A stretch of 10,218 nucleotides of DNA, taken from contig JADJMH010000021.1 in NCBI GenBank assembly GCA_016709675.1, positions 1 to 10,218 on the forward strand, read 5' to 3'. This DNA comes from Candidatus Accumulibacter proximus. Lineage in GTDB: Bacteria > Pseudomonadota > Gammaproteobacteria > Burkholderiales > Rhodocyclaceae. A program made the translations under genes and the position numbers. Under the pieces are notes generated by a model. That model was not told where the DNA came from, ran no database searches, and saw nothing but the letters and a program-made list of their open reading frames with translations. Positions 5,229-10,218 of the stretch are shown here, one piece after another (the stretch's first letter is position 1; every line of letters begins with the position of its first letter).

Positions 5229-6945
5229 ATGAAGAGCTTCACGCAGACCCCCGTGCTCGCGAGCGCGGCGCTCAACTCGACCGATGGCGAAGCGGCAGTT
5301 GCCGATCCCCGCCTCGACCCGATCAACCCGCACGAGCAAGCGGCCCGGCTGGCGAGAATCGAGGAAGAACAGGTGCGCCGCGACCCTAAAAGCACCGACG
5401 AGGACATTGCCGCAGCCAAGAAGCGCGCAAGTCAGCCGACGTCGCCGCGCTCCTCAATGACAAGGACCTGCAACGGCAGATCGCGGAACACGAACGCGAG
5501 CAGCAGACTACCCAGGCCGGTCAGGTAGACCAGGCCAGCCAGTTCAGCAAGATCTGGATCGACGTTCCCTACCCGCAGAAGGACGAGGCGAAAGCGCTGG
5601 GTGCGCGCTGGGATCGTCAGGAACAGTCCTGGTATGTACCGGCCGGTGTGGATCCAGCCCCTTCGCCCGATGGACACCGACGACCGTTCCTCAGGCCCTG
5701 CCTAAGCAGTCGCCAGCCACCCCGCCGCGCCAGTATCTCGCCGTTCCCTACGGCGAACGCGTCGCCGCCAAGGCGGCCGGCGCCGTCTGGGACAAGGCCG
5801 CAAAGTCCTGGTACGCCGGGCCGAAAGCCGATATGGCGACGCTCAAGCACTGGAAGCCCGACAAGGTTCCCGCTCAGCAAAGGCCCGGCGATGACGCCGA
5901 GGGACGAGTTCGCCGAGGCACTGCGCTCGATCGGCTGCGTCGTGAGCGGCGAACACCCGATCATGGACGGCCAGAACCACCGCATCAGCGTCGAGGGCGA
6001 GAAACACAGCGAGAAAGCCGGGTCGGGCTTCTATGTCGGCCATCGGGACGGCCACCGGGCTGATTACATCAAGAACAACAAGACCGGCATCGACCTGGAA
6101 GTGGAAGTCGAAGGGCTACACGTTCGAACGAGCAGAAAGCCCGGATGCTCGCCGGGCGGCCGAGAAACTGCAAGCCAGAACCGCCGAACAAGGCGGCTGC
6201 ACGAGCAGACTGCGCAGCGTGTCGCCCGGCAGATGACGAAGCTGCTGCCGGTCATCGAGCCGACCGCGTACATGAAACCCGAGGGCATCGAACCACAGCC
6301 CGGCGTCTTCACCGAGCGCGAAGTCCAGAAAACCTACATCCCGGCCACCGAGGTCGACGACAAGCAATGGACGATGCAGTACATTCGGGAGGACGGCACG
6401 AAGCGCTTCGCCAAGGACAGCCGCAAGGAAGTCTGCTTCCATGTCGTCGGCGGTCTCGACGCACTGGCCAAGGCACCCGTCCTGGTCATCGGCGAAAGCT
6501 ACGCCACCGCCGGCAGCCTGTCGCAGACGCTGGGCTTTGCGATGGTCGCCGCCTTCGACTCCGGGAAGCTGGTGCCCGTCGCCAAGGCACTGCACGAGAA
6601 GTACCCGGACAAACCGATCGTGATCGCCGGCGAAGACGACAAGCACCTGGAAACCACCCAGGGCGTGAACCGGGCCGCAGCAAGGCCGAAGAAGCCGCCC
6701 GGGCGGTCGGCGGCAAGCTGCTACTGCCGATCTTCGTGCCCGGCGAGCACGCCGCGAACCCGAAGGGCTTCACCGACTTCAATGACCTGGCTACCCGAAG
6801 TGTGCTCGGGCAGGAAGGAATTGCGCGGCAGGTTCGGTCGGTGGTTGATGATGTGCTCGATCGGCAGCAGGGGCGCAGTGTCGAGGGGCTGGTGGGCGGG
6901 AAAAGGCAGGAGCAGTCGGTGCGTCGGGTAGCGAAGGTCGGATGA
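5229..6945 (+). pseudogene. traC: TraC-like primase: two DUF5710 segments plus Toprim domain, broken by about six frame changes
   Basis: TraC primases make primers for the transferred strand in the recipient. ATG 5229 has AGGAGG (5218-5223) ahead of it. Reading across frames gives an N-terminal charged helix (to ~5520); DUF5710 KIWIDVPYPQKDEAKALGAR (from 5549) and a second copy RQYLAVPYGERVAAKAAGA (from ~5729); a domain with GCVVSGEHPIMDGQNHRI and GSGFYVGHRDGH; and Toprim parts VLVIGESYATAGSL (6480s) and VIAGEDDKHLETTQG, ending FTDFNDLATRSVLGQEGI and TGA 6943. Frame changes lie near 5428, 5661, 5878, 6098, 6190-6202 and 6672. Most are one base; the last removes one C from a CCC run. Protein similarity holds on both sides of each, so indels are recent or technical. 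RP4's EGYATA primase motif reads ESYATA. The ArdC-like domain usually fused in front is the separate gene upstream. Confidence 0.82.
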
Positions 6946-6991
6946 TCGTCGCGGCTGTTGTACTTGAATGAATCGAGCCGGGCCCATTTCC

Positions 6992-7023
6992 TTGTTTCTG
7001 GCTCGTGCAGCAGCCAGAAACAA
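6992..7023. terminator. 12-bp perfect hairpin between traC-like and HEPN genes
   Basis: TTGTTTCTGGCT (6992-7003) and AGCCAGAAACAA (7012-7023) are exact reverse complements around an 8-base loop. It starts directly after the HEPN stop codon (7026-7024, minus) and 46 bases after the traC-like stop (plus), the place for a shared convergent terminator. Neither side has a T-tract, so intrinsic termination would be weak. Confidence 0.45.
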
Positions 7024-7395
7024 TCAGGCTTCAACTGGGCCCAGCGCCTCCACCGCAGCCTGAAGTTCCTTGGCAACTGCAATCAGTTCCCGGATCAACG
7101 GCTCGTCTTCTTCATATTCGCCATCGTAGAGAGCCGGTTACGCTTCTGGTGGCAGTTGTCCAGGAAACGCCACTTGGCTGCAGGTAGAGACACGGTGCTG
7201 CCCAGAAGCTGGAAGACGATATAGCGGTTCTCCGATCGATACCCATGCCAGCGCAGAGCCGCCAAAGCGAGACTGTGCGCTGCCTCGTAAACCAGGCTGA
7301 AGCGGCTTTCAGGGGTTCAGTCCAGGGTTCTGTGCATCCGGCAGTCTATTCCTGGCGGATCGGAGCAGTCCGTCGAACTCGGCCTGATCAGGGGT
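7024..7395 (-). pseudogene. HEPN-type partner protein of an MNT/HEPN module (two frame changes)
   Basis: HEPN proteins are helical toxins (often RNases) or substrate-binding partners of MNT nucleotidyltransferases. No single frame covers this gene. Reading in order on the minus strand gives AEFDGLLRSARNRLPDAQNP (7382-7323), then ESRFSLVYEAAHSLALAALR and WHGYRSENRYIVFQLLGS, then LYDGEYEEDEPLIREL and AKELQAAVEALGPVEA with TGA 7026-7024. This is the pattern of the HEPN protein that usually follows a winged-HTH MNT gene. Frame changes are near 7309 (an extra T in a CCCCTGA run) and near 7135. The family Rx4-6H RNase motif is not evident, so it may be a non-RNase variant. It begins at or directly after the MNT stop (7396-7398) in the same frame, with no clear start codon: TGA ACC CCT stands where ATG would be expected. 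About 120 aa when rejoined. Confidence 0.7.
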
Positions 7396-8007
7396 TCAGC
7401 CTTGAGCTTGCCGATCTTCGCCAGATTCTGCAGAGTTTCCCGTGGGGAGGTCATTGTCGTCGCCGATGAGCATGATCTTTGGTTGCTGGACGATGCGGGT
7501 CAGGGAAGTGGTTGTCGCTACGTAGCTTCTTCGAGAAATCTTCCGCTGCGTAGAGGTTTGGTTCCTGCTGCGACCCAGCACCTCCTCTGCCTTGGCCAGC
7601 ACCTCGAAGAGATGACTGTAGCTCAAGCCCTCGGCGATGACCATGACGTCGATGTCGCTCACCGCCGTATCCGTGCCCTTGGCCACGGAACCATAGATGA
7701 AGGCGCAACGAACCAGATCGGCACACTCGGACAAGGCGGCACGCAGGACATCAGCCAGCCCGAAGGTCTTGAGGACGATCCCCGGAGTTCCGTGAAGATC
7801 GGCGAATTCCGGTTGGCCTGGTAGTGTTTCTGTCGGCCGATGGGAGTCATGGTGATCAGACCGGAGGAGGTCATTCGTTCCAGTTCACCGCTGCAGCGCG
7901 CCACGCCCGGTCAAGGCAAGCTTTGCAATTTCGTTGGCGTAGAAAGATCGGTCCGGTTGACCAAACAACAGCCCAAGCACCCGCTGCTGGCCTCCAGAAA
8001 AGCACAT
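7396..8007 (-). pseudogene. MNT-type nucleotidyltransferase with N-terminal winged HTH (antitoxin-like, frameshifted)
   Basis: MNT proteins are minimal nucleotidyltransferases; in MNT/HEPN pairs they neutralise the HEPN toxin by adding nucleotides to it. From ATG 8007: GGQQRVLGLLFGQPDRSFYA and NEIAKLALTGRGALQR make the winged HTH, continuing after an extra T at 7887 as ELERMTSSGLITMTPIGRQ and KHYQANRNSPIFTELRG. After a missing base near 7782 comes IVLKTFGLADVLRAAL, then the catalytic FIYGSVAKGTDTAVSDIDVM (GS...DxD: YGS and SDID) and LTRIVQQPKIMLIGDDNDL. Two compensating shifts near 7557 and 7505 scramble about 17 residues; the alternate frame reads NLYAAEDFSKKLRSDNHF, the family-like version. 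GTG 8020 is another possible start. TGA is at 7398-7396. HEPN partner follows directly. The HTH suggests autoregulation through the palindromes upstream. Confidence 0.78.
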
Positions 8008-8034
8008 CTGAAATCGACACAGAGTCTTTGTTTC

Positions 8035-8071
8035 CCCATAATGGGTACTATGGTACCTGATCTGGGGATCA
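8035..8071. promoter_or_regulatory. Three adjacent palindromes upstream of the MNT gene, candidate operator
   Basis: CCCAT-A-ATGGG (8035-8045), GGTAC-TATG-GTACC (8044-8057) and TGATC-TGGG-GATCA (8058-8071) are each perfect dyads lying end to end, 28-64 bases ahead of ATG 8007. The first contains CATTAT on the minus strand, a possible -10 box, without a convincing -35. A binding site for the HTH of the MNT protein is inferred. Confidence 0.45.
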
Positions 8072-8131
8072 GCGCGCTACACTGAGGCAACGCTTGTTCC
8101 CCTCTATGGGGCTTGGCGACCCCAATTCAGG

Positions 8132-8143
8132 GGATTTCTTATC
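8132..8143 (+). repeat. 12-bp direct repeat, copy left of the IS91-family relic
   Basis: GGATTTCTTATC, repeated exactly at 9586-9597. Similarity continues loosely (TATCCTTC and GCTCGG follow both copies). Confidence 0.6.
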
Positions 8144-8218
8144 TTTTATCCTTCAGAAGGCTCGGGGTAAAGGGTTGCGCCCATGACCAGGGCGCGCGTC
8201 CCGCAGCCAGCAGGGATT

Positions 8219-8254
8219 GAGGCAACAACTGTATGCGCGCACAGTTGTTGCCTC
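8219..8254. repeat. Perfect 14-bp inverted repeat with 8-base loop
   Basis: GAGGCAACAACTGT (8219-8232) pairs exactly with ACAGTTGTTGCCTC (8241-8254) around ATGCGCGC. No T-tract follows on either strand. It stands about 65 bases ahead of the recognisable IS91-family transposase; IS91-type elements have structured ends, so an element end is one possibility, an operator or REP-like hairpin another. Confidence 0.8.
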
Positions 8255-8280
8255 TTGATTGCCCGACTCGTATCCCCGTG

Positions 8281-9557
8281 TCTGCCGCCTGCTCCCCCTG
8301 CTCGCACTGCCGTCGATGGCCGTCGCCGGCCCGAACGTACCGTGCTCTATCGCACCGTGCAGACGCACCTCGCCACCTGGCTCGAACTCTCCTGCGACAG
8401 CCGCCAGGGCGCTTCCGGCCCAGCCCATGTCGAACGCGAGTTCCGCCGGTATCTCGAATGCGGCATTCTCGCGCATGGCTTTGCCCGCGCTCGATCGCCG
8501 AGTGCGGTCACGATTTTCTCATTGCCTACGCGTGCATTCGTGCTAGGGCCGTGGTGTCTGTCCCGCTTGCAACACCCGGCGGATGGTCGAAACTGCTGCC
8601 AATCTGGCCGACCACGTTTTTTCGCGACGGCCGCTCCGGCAGTGGGTGTTGTCAGTTCGAAGCGGCTGCGTTATCACCTCGAATACGATCCGGCGATCGA
8701 AACGCTGGCGCTGCGCATTTTTCTGAGCGTCGTGGAACAAGCCTTGCGCCGCGCCTGCCCGGCTGCGGGCCCCGATTCCCGGATCGGCGCGGTGGCCTTC
8801 ATCCACCGCTTTGGCGCGCTGCTCAATCCGCATGAGCACTTCCACTGCCTCGTCATCGAGGGCGTCTTCGAGGCTGACACCTCCGGAGCCGCGACCTTTC
8901 ATGAAAGCCGTGGCTCCGACCAGAAGTTGCTCGACGAAGTCCACGCCAAGGTCCGCCGCCGTCTGCTGCGCGCGCTGACCCGACGCGGTGTGCTTGAGCC
9001 GGAAGACGCCGAGACGATGGCAAACTGGGCGCATGGTGGCGGCTTCTCACTCGACGCCCGCGTGCATCGAAGCGCCGATCGCCCAGGCCTGGAACGGTTA
9101 CTGCGGTATTGCGCTCGCCCGGCCTTCGCGCTGGAGCGCTGGCGTGAAATCGACGCCGAACACCTGGTCTATGAGAGCCTCAAGCCGGGTCCGGCGGCGG
9201 CATCAGCCTGATGCGCACACCGCTCGAACTGATCGAGCGTCTGGCGGCGCTGATTCCGCCGCCGCTGCGGCATCGCCATCGTTACTACGGGGTGCTGGCA
9301 CCCAGCGCGCCGCTACGCGCACAGGTCACCGCGCTTGGCGGCGTGCCAGACGGTACGCCGGCGGCAGTCGCGACCGAGTCAATCGCTTCGACCGCTGCGC
9401 CAATCGTCACGCCAAGCCGGTCGTCCGAGGGGACAGAGGAAGCACCGGGGAAGCGGAAGCGATCCACCGTCGCATCGCCTGCTACGCCTGGGCGGTGCTG
9501 CTCGCGGACTTTTCAGGGGCTTCCGGGTCCAAATTCGACATTGACGCTGCTTGTTGA
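8281..9557 (+). pseudogene. IS91-family (HUH) transposase, frameshifted and C-terminally truncated
   Basis: IS91-family enzymes move DNA by rolling-circle transposition. Family sequence starts at RRRPERTVLYRTVQTHLATW (about 8318), then FRRYLECGILAHGFARAR; a zinc-finger region read across frames (AECGHDFLIAYAC, then RGVCPACNTRRMVETAANL); SKRLRYHLEYDP; the HUH-bearing FIHRFGALLNPHEHFHCLV (HFH); RRRLLRAL; the tyrosine region LERLLRYCARPAFALERWRE; and, after another shift, LMRTPLELIERLAALIPPP with HRHRYYGVLAPSAPLRAQVT, then CYAWAVLLA. Frame changes fall near 8493, 8546, 8656, 9195 and 9445. The family's usual ending after LLARIFEVFP with a Cys pair is missing beyond about 9530, so the 3' end is deleted. 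The start is uncertain: no ATG suits the family N-terminus and ATG 8183 adds unrelated residues. Confidence 0.85.
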
Positions 9558-9585
9558 AGGCTCATATACTCTCGTCGGTGCCGTT

Positions 9586-9597
9586 GGATTTCTTATC
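9586..9597 (+). repeat. 12-bp direct repeat, copy right of the IS91-family relic
   Basis: GGATTTCTTATC, identical to 8132-8143. It overlaps the stop codon (9595-9593, minus) of the AbiEii-like gene. Confidence 0.6.
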
Positions 9598-10218
9598 CTT
9601 CGTGCTCGGTCAGTTGCCGCCATCCTTCTCGGCACCACCAGGCCATATCGTGGCTGCCACTCGCCTCGACTGACGCCAACACCGGCAATAGAAACTCCCG
9701 CAGATCGGCAATCACCTTCGCCAGCGGCATTGGATCAAGCGCGTTCTTGCGCAGGAAGGCCTGCCACTGCTTGTTCTTCTGGGCGTCATTGATGAACTCG
9801 TCGCTCAAGCCGATCAGCGCCCCATGGGGGATAGGAGTGCGCCGACGCTCGAACGTGGCCGCAACCGCCCGCGACAAGATCGGGCCATCGAAGTCAGAAT
9901 GCCTGGCCAGTACCCACAGATCGAAGAAATCCTTCATCCGGCTATTGAGCATTCCAAGTGAGGTCAGCGCCTCCAGCTTTTCCGCTACTACGGTGTAGCG
10001 GGGATAGGCCTTGAGTTGTGGCCCGGGTCATCTCGCTGAGGATGACCGGATAGTGGATCCTCATCTGGGCCGGGCACGACGGCATCACCCAAAACCGATA
10101 TCGATCTGCACCGGGCAGCGGGCGCTGTCCAACATCCCCAGCAGCGTGACCCGGACGCCAGCGTAGTTGGCCTCCTTGCGGATCTCTGGGGCCTTCACCG
10201 AGTCGGGCTGGAACACGA
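9593..10218 (-). pseudogene. abiEii: AbiEii-type nucleotidyltransferase toxin, 5' truncated by window edge, three frame changes
   Basis: AbiEii is the nucleotidyltransferase toxin of the AbiE abortive-infection/type IV toxin-antitoxin system. Read on the minus strand from the window end: VFQPDSVKAPEIRKEANYAG, VRVTLLGMLDSARCPVQIDI, GFG then, across shifts, DAVVPGPDE, IHYPVILSEMTR, QLKAYPRYTVVAEKLEAL, LGMLNSRMKDFFDLWVLAR, AATFERRRTPIP, and an end with FLRKNALDPMPL and LREFLLPVL. TAA is at 9595-9593. QIDIGFGD, TVVAEKLEAL and the SRMKDFxDLW block are typical of the family. Frame changes lie near 10087 (extra T), 10059 (extra G) and 10023 (extra G in a GGG run). From 9952 to 9593 the frame is intact. 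The N-terminal part and any abiEi antitoxin gene would lie beyond base 10218. Confidence 0.82.

Larger units (their letters stand above)
8072..8280. other. Palindrome-rich intergenic segment, no gene recognised
   Basis: Besides the operator-like dyads next door this holds CCCC-TCTAT-GGGG (8099-8111), CCCC-AATTCA-GGGG (8120-8133), CCTTC-A-GAAGG (8150-8160) and a long hairpin (separate entry). One copy of a 12-base direct repeat flanking the IS91 relic is at 8132-8143. Open frames here, including an ATG at 8183 in the transposase frame, show no family character. Confidence 0.5.

Noticed and set aside
8153..8476. 107-codon minus-strand frame over the hairpin and IS91 5' end
   Set aside because: It is antisense to recognised IS91 transposase sequence and has no domain or start signal.
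9530..9585. Possible terminal sequence of another insertion element after the IS91 truncation
   Set aside because: The stretch beginning GGGTCCAAATTCGACATTG resembles some IS termini from memory, but no matching inverted repeat or transposase is in the window.

Overview
The window looks like an accessory region from a high-GC, denitrifying Gram-negative bacterium, most likely a betaproteobacterium of the Rhodocyclales/Burkholderiales type. That is inferred from the NosL and cytochrome c5 sequences, the IncP-like transfer genes and the FNR/DNR-type promoter; no marker gene is present. A short chromosomal denitrification edge (about 1-1030) gives way to a decayed conjugative backbone (about 1044-6945), then to a toxin-antitoxin/abortive-infection islet carrying a broken IS91-family element (about 7024-10218).

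Layout. The 3' end of nosL (+) converges on a lipoprotein cytochrome c5 gene (-). The cytochrome gene has its own terminator and a well-spaced FNR/DNR-type promoter. Immediately behind that promoter the sequence switches to the 3' part of traG, an IncP-type coupling protein gene. It is split by a complete 2372-bp IS4-family (IS50/Tn5-group) element with terminal inverted repeats and a perfect 9-bp target duplication. The element encodes an unusual transposase: a DUF4338 (DruA-family) domain joined in line to a Tn5-type DNA-binding domain and a DDE/YREK transposase, with a one-base frame change between the halves. After the element come the traG 3' end, traF (pilin-maturation peptidase), an 88-aa acidic protein, an ArdC-type N-terminal domain without its usual metallopeptidase half, and a TraC-like DUF5710/Toprim primase broken by about six frame changes. 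The order traG-traF-(small gene)-traC resembles the RP4 Tra1 core.

The rest is a defence-like islet. On the minus strand is an MNT nucleotidyltransferase (with winged HTH) followed directly by a HEPN-type partner; both are recoverable only by reading across frames. A palindrome-rich intergenic segment follows, then an IS91-family HUH transposase relic (+), and last the C-terminal two thirds of an AbiEii-type nucleotidyltransferase toxin (-) running off the window.

A theme of the window is about 25 one-base frame changes, several in short homopolymers, with family-typical protein sequence kept on both sides. This pattern fits uncorrected long-read indels or very recent decay better than old pseudogenes. 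The cytochrome gene, traF, the 88-aa gene and the ArdC-like gene are intact. All family assignments come from recognising sequence, not from database searches.
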